Shown here: positions 15,787 through 22,898 of the stretch, piece after piece
Numbering within the stretch: position 1 is the stretch's first letter
Layout of the letters: each line of letters opens with the position of its first letter
Assembly: GCF_013185195.1 (NCBI RefSeq)
Contig: NZ_JAAZWC010000033.1
Span: 1-49,540, forward strand
Reading direction: 5' to 3'
Origin: Saccharibacillus qingshengii
GTDB taxonomy: Bacteria > Bacillota > Bacilli > Paenibacillales > Paenibacillaceae
Length of the DNA: 49,540 nt
Notes under the pieces: generated by a model
The model's input: the letters and a program-made list of their open reading frames with translations, nothing else
Told to the model about the DNA's origin: nothing
Database searches by the model: none
Position numbers and translations under genes: made by a program

Positions 15787-16361
15787 ACTCGCGATTCCCC
15801 CCTTTCCATTCCCGACAGGCGCTTGTGCAGCTGCTTGAGCGCCAGCCTTACCCGGCTTTTGACCGTCCCCAGAGGGATAGAGCAGCGATCGGATACTTCC
15901 TGCTGCGTCAATCCCTTGTAATAAATCAATTCGATGACCTGCTGTTGTTCTTCTCCCAGTTCATTCAAAGCGGCTTTGACGGATTCTCCCTGCAGCGTTT
16001 GTTCCACTGCAAGTTCCGTATCGGCCGACACGTCCACGATCGCTTTCAAATAGTCGTCTTCCACAGGGACCGATGCCGCGCGTGCGCTTCGTCTGCGGAG
16101 CATATCGATCGAAATGTTGCGCGTGAGCGCAAACATCCACGTCGACAGCTTGCCGTAGGACGAATCGTAGCGTTCTGCGTTGTTCCATATCCGAAGGAAC
16201 AGCTCCTGTACCGCTTCTTCCGCCGCCATCGCGTCGTTTAAAAGGCGGTAAGCCAGAGCGTACAGAGGCCGTTCATAGGCATCGTACAATTGTTCGAGCG
16301 CTCCCGCATCTTTGCCGGCAATTTGCCGAATCAGCTGCAGGTCTTCCGATTGTTCATTCAT
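15783..16361 (-). CDS. ECF-type RNA polymerase sigma factor
   Basis: The 192-residue sigma factor has only regions 2 and 4. Region 2 contains LYDAYERPLYALAYRLLND, EEAVQELFLRIWNNA and STWMFALTRNISIDMLRRR. Region 4 is at the C-terminus: GEEQQQVIELIYYKGLTQQE, then IPLGTVKSRVRLALKQLHK as recognition helix. I chose the start at 16361, preceded by GAGGAG with a 7-nt gap. An upstream in-frame ATG (16385) has its AGGAG only one base away. The anti-sigma gene overlaps the stop by 4 nt. The pair resembles SigK/RskA-like systems; the regulon is not visible here. Confidence 0.92.
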   Translation of the reverse strand: MNEQSEDLQLIRQIAGKDAGALEQLYDAYERPLYALAYRLLNDAMAAEEAVQELFLRIWNNAERYDSSYGKLSTWMFALTRNISIDMLRRRSARAASVPVEDDYLKAIVDVSADTELAVEQTLQGESVKAALNELGEEQQQVIELIYYKGLTQQEVSDRCSIPLGTVKSRVRLALKQLHKRLSGMERGESRV

Positions 16362-16391
16362 CCAGGAGCTCCTCTCGATATTCATGCTCCT

Positions 16392-16420
16392 ATTATAACG
16401 TTCGCAAAATCTTTTGCCAT
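16392..16420 (-). promoter_or_regulatory. Candidate promoter of the sigma/anti-sigma operon
   Basis: On the minus strand ATGGCA (16420-16415) and TATAAT (16397-16392) are separated by 17 bp, a sigma-A-like match (4/6 and 6/6). It sits 30 nt before the chosen sigma start. Confidence 0.5.
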
Positions 16421-16699
16421 GGATGACACTGTTTCAAAATAAATTTTCCGTAAAATTTTTTGCAAGCTCTCTTTGTCTGCCGGCAAGGGATTGGAATTTG
16501 TAAAAATACCAAGGAGAAGCAGTCTGAATTCCGCACAAGGGTCCGTGTCTGTCTCAAAAAAAATTCCGTGCGTCGAAAAAAGAGGGAAGGAGGCGGGAAA
16601 AGCGCGGAATTCCGCTGTTTTCAAGCGCGAAGAGAATCGGAAAAAAACGAAAAAACAGAGAAGAAGCCGCCGTGAAAAAACATGAAAATTGAAAAAAAG

Positions 16700-16728
16700 A
16701 TGAAAAAAACGCAGAACTGCGTTATAAT
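16700..16728 (+). promoter_or_regulatory. Candidate promoter with an embedded palindrome, upstream of the wall hydrolase
   Basis: ATGAAA (16700-16705), a 17-bp spacer and TATAAT (16723-16728) look like a sigma-A promoter. A 16-bp palindrome AACGCAGAACTGCGTT (16709-16724) fills the spacer and touches the -10 box, the position of a repressor operator. The rest of the 510-bp interval 16,362-16,871 holds the opposing sigma promoter, an A-rich stretch with no convincing gene, and the structured leader described separately. Confidence 0.5.
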
Positions 16729-16762
16729 TGGGTTTGTGCTTTTTTTTGCGCGCCTCTTCCCT

Positions 16763-16837
16763 TATGTAAAATTACCGAAAAAAGCGAACATGCTTTCGGT
16801 AAAAACCGGATTCAAACCGGATTTGAACGGTTACATA
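16763..16837 (+). promoter_or_regulatory. Potential structured 5' leader (three-stem fold) of the wall hydrolase mRNA
   Basis: Three nested pairings are visible. TATGTAA (16763-16769) with TTACATA (16831-16837) closes the domain. TTACCG (16772-16777) pairs with CGGTAA (16797-16802), with an extra AAAGC/GCTTT inside. TTCAAA (16811-16816) pairs with TTTGAA (16822-16827). This would be a compact three-way junction ending about 20 nt before the ribosome site. It does not match the c-di-AMP (ydaO) riboswitch consensus I remember, although that class often controls wall hydrolases. Confidence 0.35.
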
Positions 16838-16871
16838 GGAAGGGAGTATGCCGAGAGCTAGGAGGATATAT

Positions 16872-17867
16872 ATGGAACAACTTAAAAATAATCGTTGGGT
16901 CGTGCTGCTGGTCGGCGTGATCTTGATTTTCATTTGTGCAGCGACGGTATGGGTATCGAATGGTGTGCGCCCGTCTTATGCGGAAGCGGCAAGCGTGGGC
17001 ATGGGGGCCTGCGAGTTGACCGATATCGCATTCGATGAAGTCTTACACCCGGAATTTATAGCAAGACCTACCGCCTGGGTACAAAAAGAAAGTCGTACGG
17101 CAAACGTGTCGGCGGACAAAAAAATCCAAAGTTCGGATTCCGCCACCGACAAAAAGGCTGTTTCTTCGAATCAGACTCAGAAATCGCAGTCTCAGAAATC
17201 GAAGACGAACAAACAGACCGAGGTTTCTTCGAATGTCTCCGATCAACCGAAAACCAAAACAACCCAATCCAAATCCAAGAGCGACAAAAAAACGGCTGCG
17301 ACTCCTTCCGTTTCCGCTCAAAAGTCCGCGTCCGCGGTTCAAGCCGATGTCAAAAAAGACAAACCGGCCCAAACCGGCAAAGCTGTCCAAACAGCCGCCA
17401 AGGAAGCGGGATCATCCCAAACTCCCCCAAACCAAATCTTCTTCACTACGACCGCGCTGCTCAGCCAGGATCAAGCTTCACAAGCGACCTGGACTTACGC
17501 ACTGGCCGATGAAGAAGTGCTTCTGCTCCAAAGAATCGTCATGGCAGAAGCCGAAGGCGAACCGTACGCAGGCAAAGTGGCTGTCGCCAACGTTGTCCTG
17601 AACCGGCTCCGGTCCGCCAACTATCCCGATACGATCCGAGATGTCATTTATCAGAGATATCAATTCTCGCCTGTTCAGAACGGCCGTTTCGACCGTGTCG
17701 TCCCATCCGGGGACTCCGTTAAAGCCGTAGCCGAAGCGCTCAACGGCCGCAAAGAAGTGCCGGATGATACGTATTATTTCGTGTCCCTGGAACTTGCGAC
17801 CGATATGACGGTTCCGAATACGCGCACACCGGTCAAAAAGATCGGTCATCATACGTTTTTCAAATAA
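16872..17867 (+). CDS. SleB-like cell wall hydrolase with membrane anchor and long linker
   Basis: The 331-residue protein has an N-terminal signal or anchor segment (WVVLLVGVILIFICAATVWV, about residues 9-28). A low-complexity Lys/Ser/Thr/Gln-rich linker follows (about residues 75-180). The C-terminal Hydrolase_2 (SleB/CwlJ) domain contains RIVMAEAEGEPYAGKVAVAN, VVLNRLRS, FSPVQNGRF and a final GHHTFFK. The Glu in AEAEGEP is in the place of the SleB catalytic acid. Such enzymes cut peptidoglycan as lytic transglycosylases, in spore cortex or vegetative wall turnover. I chose ATG 16872, 6 nt after AGGAGG; an ATG at 16848 with its own GGGAG is also possible. The extended linker would let the catalytic domain reach into the wall. 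Confidence 0.88.
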   Translation: MEQLKNNRWVVLLVGVILIFICAATVWVSNGVRPSYAEAASVGMGACELTDIAFDEVLHPEFIARPTAWVQKESRTANVSADKKIQSSDSATDKKAVSSNQTQKSQSQKSKTNKQTEVSSNVSDQPKTKTTQSKSKSDKKTAATPSVSAQKSASAVQADVKKDKPAQTGKAVQTAAKEAGSSQTPPNQIFFTTTALLSQDQASQATWTYALADEEVLLLQRIVMAEAEGEPYAGKVAVANVVLNRLRSANYPDTIRDVIYQRYQFSPVQNGRFDRVVPSGDSVKAVAEALNGRKEVPDDTYYFVSLELATDMTVPNTRTPVKKIGHHTFFK

Positions 17868-17924
17868 GTCTTATTTCCAATACAAACGAACTCGGCAGCC
17901 CTACTCGATTCTTCGATTGCGAAT

Positions 17925-17953
17925 TTGGTATACATACGTTCACGCGATATAAT
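17925..17953 (+). promoter_or_regulatory. Sigma-A promoter of the UPF0173 gene
   Basis: TTGGTA (17925-17930) and TATAAT (17948-17953) are separated by 17 bp, about 100 nt before the start codon at 18057. Confidence 0.65.
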
Positions 17954-18056
17954 GAAGCGGAAGCCGTATACAAAACCCTGTCTGTGAACACGGAATTTCC
18001 ATGTCCGAACCGTTCTTCAAACAGGCCAATTCGAACGCGAAAGGAGTATTTCGTTT

Positions 18057-18740
18057 ATGAAAATTACGTATCTCGGACACTCCGCACTGCTCGTGGAAGG
18101 CGGAGGGAAATCCGTCATTATCGACCCTTTTCTGACCGGCAATCCGAATTCCGGGGTCAAGCCCGCGGATATCAAAGTGGATGCCGTACTGCTTACGCAT
18201 GCGCATAACGATCACTTCGGAGACACGATCGGAATTGCCAAAGCCAACGACTGTCCGGTTGTCGCTCCCGTGGAACTTGCGAATTACTGCACGGAGCAGG
18301 GAGTAAAGACCGTGGGCATGAATATCGGAGGCTCGCATCAATTCGACGGCTTCAAAGTAAAATACACGCTGGCGTTCCACAGTTCGTCGCTGACCCTGGA
18401 AGACCGTATCGTATACGGCGGGGAACCGGCAGGCATCCTGCTGACTCTGGGCGGCAAGACGCTGTATCATGCCGGAGACACGGCTTTGTTCGGCGATATG
18501 AAGATCATTTGAGAATTGAACAAGATCGATATCGCGGCGCTGCCGATCGGGGATTTCTTCACGATGGGACCGGAAGATGCGCGGATCGCCGCCAAATGGA
18601 TCGGCGCACCGAAAGTGCTGCCGCTGCATTACAACACGTTTCCCGCCATCGAGCAGGATGCGGAAGCTTTCTGCGCGGGGCTCAAGGAAGACGGTATCGA
18701 AGGAATCATCCTGAACAGCCGGGAAAGTCTGGACGTCTAG
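18057..18740 (+). pseudogene. UPF0173 metal-dependent hydrolase (MBL fold) with an in-frame TGA
   Basis: The frame from ATG 18057 (after AAAGGAG) encodes a metallo-beta-lactamase-fold hydrolase: MKITYLGHSALLVEGGGKSV, then LLTHAHNDHFGD (metal-binding HxHxDH), and TLYHAGDTALFGDMKII. TGA stands at 18510-18512. The same frame goes on without change as [20 protein letters not shown] and [14 protein letters not shown] to TAG 18738-18740. The joined length, 227 codons, is that of intact UPF0173 proteins. From memory of the family, the residue at the TGA is normally Gly (KLIGELN), so one base (GGA to TGA) explains it. The C-terminal His of the active site (LHYNTFP) lies after the stop, so the 151-residue product should be inactive unless the stop is read through. 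The final TAG is also the left end of a palindromic repeat. Confidence 0.88.
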
Positions 18741-18850
18741 TAACTTGTCAACTCTTAATCCGAGGTTTACGTTCCTTTCAAACGCACACGCTTTAGGTGT
18801 GTGCGTTTGAAGGGGGCGTAACCTTACCTTTAGCGTTGACAAGGGACTAG
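18737..18850. repeat. CTAG-bounded palindromic element, copy A (114 bp)
   Basis: The element runs from CTAG (18737-18740) to CTAG (18847-18850). Terminal repeats CTAGTAACTTGTCAAC and GTTGACAAGGGACTAG match at 14 of 16 positions when inverted. Inside, CCTTTCAAACGCACAC (18774-18789) pairs with GTGTGCGTTTGAAGG (18799-18813), and GGTTTACG with CGTAACC, so nearly the whole unit can fold. Its left CTAG supplies the TAG stop of the preceding gene. Its reverse complement is clearly related to the repeats at 31,587. Confidence 0.85.
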
Positions 18851-18931
18851 TTTCGGGCTTCGGCTTCCGGAGAATACGGCCGAGCGCCGTACGGTTTCCG
18901 GAGAAGACCCGGCCGGCGTATCCGTATGCAG

Positions 18932-18968
18932 AAGGTCCTTTCCGCCGCGGCGGGAAGGGCCTTTTTTG
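18932..18968 (+). terminator. Intrinsic terminator
   Basis: AAGGTCCTTTCCGCC (18932-18946) pairs with GGCGGGAAGGGCCTT (18949-18963) and is followed by six T's. It lies downstream of the UPF0173 gene and repeat. The remainder of the 18,741-19,106 interval holds the repeat, this terminator and the TetR promoter. Confidence 0.85.
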
Positions 18969-19038
18969 GACGAGGCAGGAAGAGACGCTTATTTGATGAA
19001 ATCTCTTGCTATTCCGAAAATGATATGATAAATTGAAA

Positions 19039-19072
19039 TTGACCGAATGACCATTTTGTATTTATAGTCAAT
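19039..19072 (+). promoter_or_regulatory. TetR gene promoter with overlapping palindromic operator (site 1)
   Basis: TTGACC (19039-19044), an 18-bp spacer and TATAGT (19063-19068) form a sigma-A-like promoter. The 27-bp palindrome AATGACCATTT-N5-TTATAGTCAAT (19046-19072) fills the spacer and covers the -10 box. A nearly identical palindrome precedes the yhgE-like gene, so this is the likely binding site for autorepression by the TetR protein. Confidence 0.75.
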
Positions 19073-19106
19073 TACGATAACTTCAAGAAGAAAGAGGAGG
19101 GGGAAT

Positions 19107-19688
19107 ATGGCTGTCGTCGACCGCCGCGAGCAGGTTCTGCATGCGGCTGCCCAGTCGTTCTCGCTGTTCGGATACAAAGCGACCACGATGGACCAGGTTG
19201 CGAAGATCGCCAATGTGGGCAAAGGAACCATTTACACCTTTTTCGAAAACAAGGAAGAGCTGTTCGACGAGATTCTGCTGGGTGCGATCCGTGAGTTGAG
19301 ACGCAGAGCCGAAGCGGAGATTCATGCGGAACGTCCGTTTTTTGAAAATGCCTACCAGGCGCTGGACGCTATTCTGGAATTCCGGGAAGAGCACGAACTC
19401 TTTATCAAGCTGTCCCAGGAGCTGCGGGATATCGGCACGCTTCAGGCCAAAGCCGCTTTGTTCAAAGTCGAGAGCGTCGTGCTGGAATTTCTGGAACGCG
19501 TCATTCGCGAATCAATGGACAAAGGCGCAATTCGCCAAGGCAGCCCCGAAGTGATCGCGTTCGGCATGCTGAAGCTGTTCATAGCGCTGACCGGCGAATG
19601 GGAAATGCATCACGAACCCATGTCCAAGGAAGAGCTGAAGCGTCATATGTTTACCTTTTTGACCGAAGGATTTACCGCCGCACCTTGA
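19107..19688 (+). CDS. TetR/AcrR family repressor
   Basis: The 193-residue protein has a TetR-type helix-turn-helix at its N-terminus: AAAQSFSLFGYKATTMDQVA, then KIANVGKGTIYTFFENKEEL. A helical ligand/dimer domain with no recognised specificity follows. The start ATG 19107 is 4 nt after a GAGGAGGGGG tract. The promoter carries a palindrome that is repeated ahead of the next gene, so the protein most likely represses both itself and the YhgE-like membrane protein. A terminator separates the two genes, yet both would respond to the same signal. In other Bacillota, YhgE-type genes are often next to TetR regulators. Confidence 0.9.
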   Translation: MAVVDRREQVLHAAAQSFSLFGYKATTMDQVAKIANVGKGTIYTFFENKEELFDEILLGAIRELRRRAEAEIHAERPFFENAYQALDAILEFREEHELFIKLSQELRDIGTLQAKAALFKVESVVLEFLERVIRESMDKGAIRQGSPEVIAFGMLKLFIALTGEWEMHHEPMSKEELKRHMFTFLTEGFTAAP

Positions 19689-19700
19689 AGGATTCAAAGG

Positions 19701-19736
19701 CGACGGGCCTGCTGAAGAAGCGGGCCGTTTTTTTGC
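19701..19736 (+). terminator. Intrinsic terminator after the TetR gene
   Basis: An imperfect hairpin (ACGGGCCTGCT with AGCGGGCCGT around GAAGA) is followed by seven T's. It ends just before operator site 2, so the downstream gene is expected to have its own promoter. Confidence 0.7.
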
Positions 19737-19741
19737 TCTAA

Positions 19742-19768
19742 AATGACCATTTGATCGAAATAGTCATT
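19742..19768. promoter_or_regulatory. TetR operator site 2, upstream of the yhgE-like gene
   Basis: AATGACCATTT (19742-19752), 5 bp, AAATAGTCATT (19758-19768) form an almost perfect 27-bp palindrome. The left half and spacing are the same as in site 1 (19046-19072). I could not place -35 and -10 boxes with confidence here. Confidence 0.75.
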
Positions 19769-19823
19769 CGGTTCTGTTGAGAGATTGGACAAAGAGAAGA
19801 ATGAAGTCGAGGAGAGAATCACA

Positions 19824-22265
19824 TTGAAATCTTTAGCTGTATTTTTTAACGATTTGAAAACCCACCTGAAAAATCCGAAGATTCTGATTCCGATTATTGT
19901 CGTCTTGTTTATTCCGGTGCTGTACAGCGGGCTGTTCCTAAAAGCATTCTGGGACCCGTACGGAAAAATGGACGAGATTCCGGTAGCCGTCGTCAATCTG
20001 GACCGCGGAGCGGAATATGACGGACAGATGCTGCAGGCGGGCAAAGACCTGGTAGACGAGTTGAAGGAGGACGGTTCGTTCGATTGGCAGTTCGTCGATG
20101 CGGCCGAGGCGGCCAAAGGCATGGAAGACGAGAAGTATTACATGCGCATCACCGTTCCGGCGGACTTTTCGGAAAAAGCGACGACCGTGCTGGACGAAAA
20201 GCCGCAGCCGGCGCAGATCGAATTCTCGCCGAACAAAGGCTATAACTTCCTGGCCGGACAAATCGGCGAGACGGCGATGAAAGAAATCAAAACGAAAGTC
20301 TCCGAAGCGGTCACCAAGACGTATACCGAGAAACTGTTTGCCAAGCTGGATACGATCTCGGAAGGCTTTAACGATGCCGGCGAAGGTGCGGGCAAACTCA
20401 AAGACGGCGCCGGAGATCTGGGCAGCGGAGCCGGCGAACTCAAAGACGGCGCTTCGAAACTCAAAGACGGCCTCGCCCAAGCCGGAGACGGCGCGGCAGC
20501 GCTCAAGAACGGCGCTTCGAAACTGCAAGGCGGAACCCTGCAGCTCAAAGAAGGGGCCGGAGTGCTCCAGACCAATCTGGACAAATTGGCCGCCGGCGCG
20601 GTTACTCTGCAGCAGGGCCAGGCCAAACTGCAAAACGGAGCCGCCCAGTTAACGACCGGGGCGGACTCGCTGCAGGCGGGAGCAGGCAAACTGGCCGGCG
20701 GATTGGGCCAGCTGTCGGATGCGCACGGGTCGATCGAGACCGGAGCTTCCAAATTGACCGAAGGAGCGAAACAGCTCCAAGCAGGGATCGGTTCGACCGC
20801 AGACGGAGCGGGGCAGCTTCGCGATGCGCTTAAACAAACGGCGGCCGGCAGTGCGCAGCTCAAGGAAGGGCTGGCCGCTTCGAGTACGGCAAGCGAACAG
20901 CTCACTGCAGGTGCGCAGGGCGTAGCCGACGGTCTGGAGCAGCTGCTTCAAGCAGCGCCCCAGCTGGCGCAGAGTCCCGAAGCGCAGAAGCTGCTGGCCG
21001 GTGCCCAAGCGGTAGCTTCCGGCAGCGGACAGCTGAGTGCCGGACAGGCGAAGCTCAGCGCAGGGGCCGCGCAGCTTGACGGTGCCCATCAGCAGATGCT
21101 GAGCGGAGCGGAGAAGCTTGCGGCAGGCGGTTCGCAGCTCAAAGCGGGCGCAGACAGCCTGGCCGCCGGCCAAACGCAGCTTGGCAGTGGACTGAAGCAG
21201 TTCGGCGCCAAACTGGACGAAGCGGCAGCCGGCGGACAGACGCTGAGCGCCGGCGCCGGCAAACTTGCCGCAGGCGGCAAGCAGCTGCAGGCTGGACTCG
21301 GCCAAGCGGCAGAAGGAGCCGGGACATTGGCTTCCGGCGCCCGTCAGCTTAGCGCGGGTGCGGGCAAATTGGGCAGCGGAGCGGGCGAACTCGCTTCCGG
21401 TGCGGCGCAGCTCAGCGCAGGTACCGAGACGCTCTCCTCGGGAGCGGTCAAGCTGCAGGACGGAGCGGGCAAGCTTGAGAACGGAGCGGTGCAGTTGAAA
21501 GACGGAGCGGGCAAATTGGCCGACGGTTCCGGCGAACTGCAGACCAAGTTGAACGACGCGGCCGTCGAAACGGCCGACGTGAACAAAGGAGACGCCAATG
21601 CGCAGATGTATGCGGCTCCGGTCGAACTAAGCGAAACGGTCTACCATGATGTACCGAACTACGGTACGGGCTTTGCTCCGTACTTCCTGTCGCTGGGCCT
21701 GTTCGTGGGTGCACTGATTTCGACTCTCGTTGTGCCTCTGCGCGGATCTTCCGTCAAAGACGCGACAGGTTGGAACCGGTTCGTCAGCCGTTTCCTGTCG
21801 TTCTTCGGCATGAGTCTGCTGCAGTCCGCACTCGCGGTTGTCGTCACGCTGTTCGTGCTGAAACTTGAAGTTCAGAGTGTAGCCTTGTTCTGCCTTTTCA
21901 CCTGGGTGACCAGCTTCTCGTTCACCATGATGGTTCAGGCATTCGTCACCTGGTTGGACAATCCGGGACGGTTCATGATGCTGCTCCTGCTGATCTTCCA
22001 GCTGACAACCAGCGCGGGAACCTTCCCGCTGGAACTGATTCCCGATTGGATGAAAGCTTTCAACCCTTGGATGCCGATGACCCATACCGTAACTGGCTAC
22101 AAAGCGGCCATTTCGACGGGAATGACGGATGTGGTCTGGAACCAGTCTATTCTGATGGGCGCGGTCGGTGTCGTATGCGTGCTGCTGACCTTGGTCTACT
22201 TCCTGCGCGAACGCGATGTGCGTACGCCGGAGACAAGCACGGGAACAGCTCCCGCGCACGCCTAA
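19824..22265 (+). CDS. YhgE/Pip family membrane protein with a very long heptad repeat
   Basis: The 813-residue protein starts at TTG 19824 (GAGGAG, 9 nt upstream), which gives the family N-terminus MKSLAVFFNDLKTHLKNPKI; an upstream in-frame TTG (19785) is less likely. One membrane segment (ILIPIIVVLFIPVLYSGLFL) leads to an outer domain with VAVVNLDRGAEYDGQ. From about residue 190 to 575 almost every seventh residue begins GAxxLxx (for example GAGKLKD, GAGELKD, GASKLQG, GAAQLSA), roughly 50 heptads. Five C-terminal membrane segments follow, including SFSFTMMVQAFVTWLDNPGR. The family includes phage infection protein Pip and EsaA-like type VII secretion partners and resembles ABC-2 permeases. 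Actual function here is unknown. Confidence 0.88.
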   Translation: MKSLAVFFNDLKTHLKNPKILIPIIVVLFIPVLYSGLFLKAFWDPYGKMDEIPVAVVNLDRGAEYDGQMLQAGKDLVDELKEDGSFDWQFVDAAEAAKGMEDEKYYMRITVPADFSEKATTVLDEKPQPAQIEFSPNKGYNFLAGQIGETAMKEIKTKVSEAVTKTYTEKLFAKLDTISEGFNDAGEGAGKLKDGAGDLGSGAGELKDGASKLKDGLAQAGDGAAALKNGASKLQGGTLQLKEGAGVLQTNLDKLAAGAVTLQQGQAKLQNGAAQLTTGADSLQAGAGKLAGGLGQLSDAHGSIETGASKLTEGAKQLQAGIGSTADGAGQLRDALKQTAAGSAQLKEGLAASSTASEQLTAGAQGVADGLEQLLQAAPQLAQSPEAQKLLAGAQAVASGSGQLSAGQAKLSAGAAQLDGAHQQMLSGAEKLAAGGSQLKAGADSLAAGQTQLGSGLKQFGAKLDEAAAGGQTLSAGAGKLAAGGKQLQAGLGQAAEGAGTLASGARQLSAGAGKLGSGAGELASGAAQLSAGTETLSSGAVKLQDGAGKLENGAVQLKDGAGKLADGSGELQTKLNDAAVETADVNKGDANAQMYAAPVELSETVYHDVPNYGTGFAPYFLSLGLFVGALISTLVVPLRGSSVKDATGWNRFVSRFLSFFGMSLLQSALAVVVTLFVLKLEVQSVALFCLFTWVTSFSFTMMVQAFVTWLDNPGRFMMLLLLIFQLTTSAGTFPLELIPDWMKAFNPWMPMTHTVTGYKAAISTGMTDVVWNQSILMGAVGVVCVLLTLVYFLRERDVRTPETSTGTAPAHA

Positions 22266-22310
22266 ACCGCGGGTTGGAACGGCCTTTTCTATTCGCTGTA
22301 TCCCTTTCAA

Positions 22311-22341
22311 GAAGTCCGGCTGCTGCCGGGCTTCTTTTTTT
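22311..22341 (+). terminator. Intrinsic terminator after the yhgE-like gene
   Basis: AAGTCCGGC (22312-22320) pairs with GCCGGGCTT (22325-22333) around TGCT and is followed by a C and a T8 tract. Confidence 0.8.
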
Positions 22342-22514
22342 GTAGGGAAGGACGGAGAAGCGGTATGCGGGAACCGCACATTTATAATGAAGGTAAACCT
22401 TATTGTTAATCGGTATCGGACGAGGGTCCGTACCGGAGGCTTGAATGGCCGTCCGCACTTCGACATCCGCTTTTGCACATTTTGCATCATTGCTTGGACA
22501 AATTGCTTCTTCCA

Positions 22515-22543
22515 TAGGCAAAGCGTAAATTTTGTCGTATAAT
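22515..22543 (+). promoter_or_regulatory. Candidate upstream promoter of gltB
   Basis: TAGGCA (22515-22520) and TATAAT (22538-22543) are 17 bp apart. The -10 is perfect and the -35 is 4 of 6. No gene other than gltB lies downstream. Confidence 0.4.
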
Positions 22544-22668
22544 GACTCAAAATCATGCCGCTCCCTGCGCTGCAGCTGCTGCGGCGACGCGATTGTCCGA
22601 TTCGACACATCAATGCGCTAATGCTTCGCTGCAAAAGGAAGTTTTATCGGGCAGATAAAAGATTTAAA

Positions 22669-22698
22669 TTGCACGGCGTGGAAGCTGAATGTTACAAT
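22669..22698 (+). promoter_or_regulatory. Candidate main promoter of gltB
   Basis: TTGCAC (22669-22674) and TACAAT (22693-22698) are separated by 18 bp. Transcription would begin near 22705 and leave a leader of about 195 nt. Confidence 0.6.
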
Positions 22699-22704
22699 GG
22701 GGAA

Positions 22705-22898
22705 ACCAAAAATCCAACTGCGAACCCGCTTTTCGCGGGATGTGGAAGACTGCTTTTTGACCCCAGCGGAGCATCCGCCGGGTGCGAAAAGGAGTCTGTT
22801 CTCTTATATCCGAGGCTTTTCGGTGGTCTGCCACGCGCAAGCGCCTTTACCTCCCGTCGGGATGAATGAATTTCATTATAGAAAGGTTGTTTGATGAA
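22705..22898 (+). other. Long untranslated leader of gltB
   Basis: This ~195-nt stretch has small hairpins, such as CCCGC/GCGGG (22725-22739) and GCGGA/TCCGC (22766-22778), but no terminator with a T run and no riboswitch class that I recognise. The open frames that cross it lack ribosome sites. The rest of the interval 22,266-22,898 holds only the yhgE terminator and the two candidate promoters. Confidence 0.35.

Noticed and set aside
16741-16871. c-di-AMP (ydaO) riboswitch ahead of the SleB-like hydrolase
   Set aside because: The position is suggestive, but the conserved sequence blocks I remember for ydaO are not present. Only a generic three-stem fold can be drawn.
18510-18512. Selenocysteine or programmed recoding at the UGA
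   Set aside because: The position is normally Gly in UPF0173 proteins, not Cys. I see no SECIS-like hairpin right after the codon, so a point mutation or read error is simpler.
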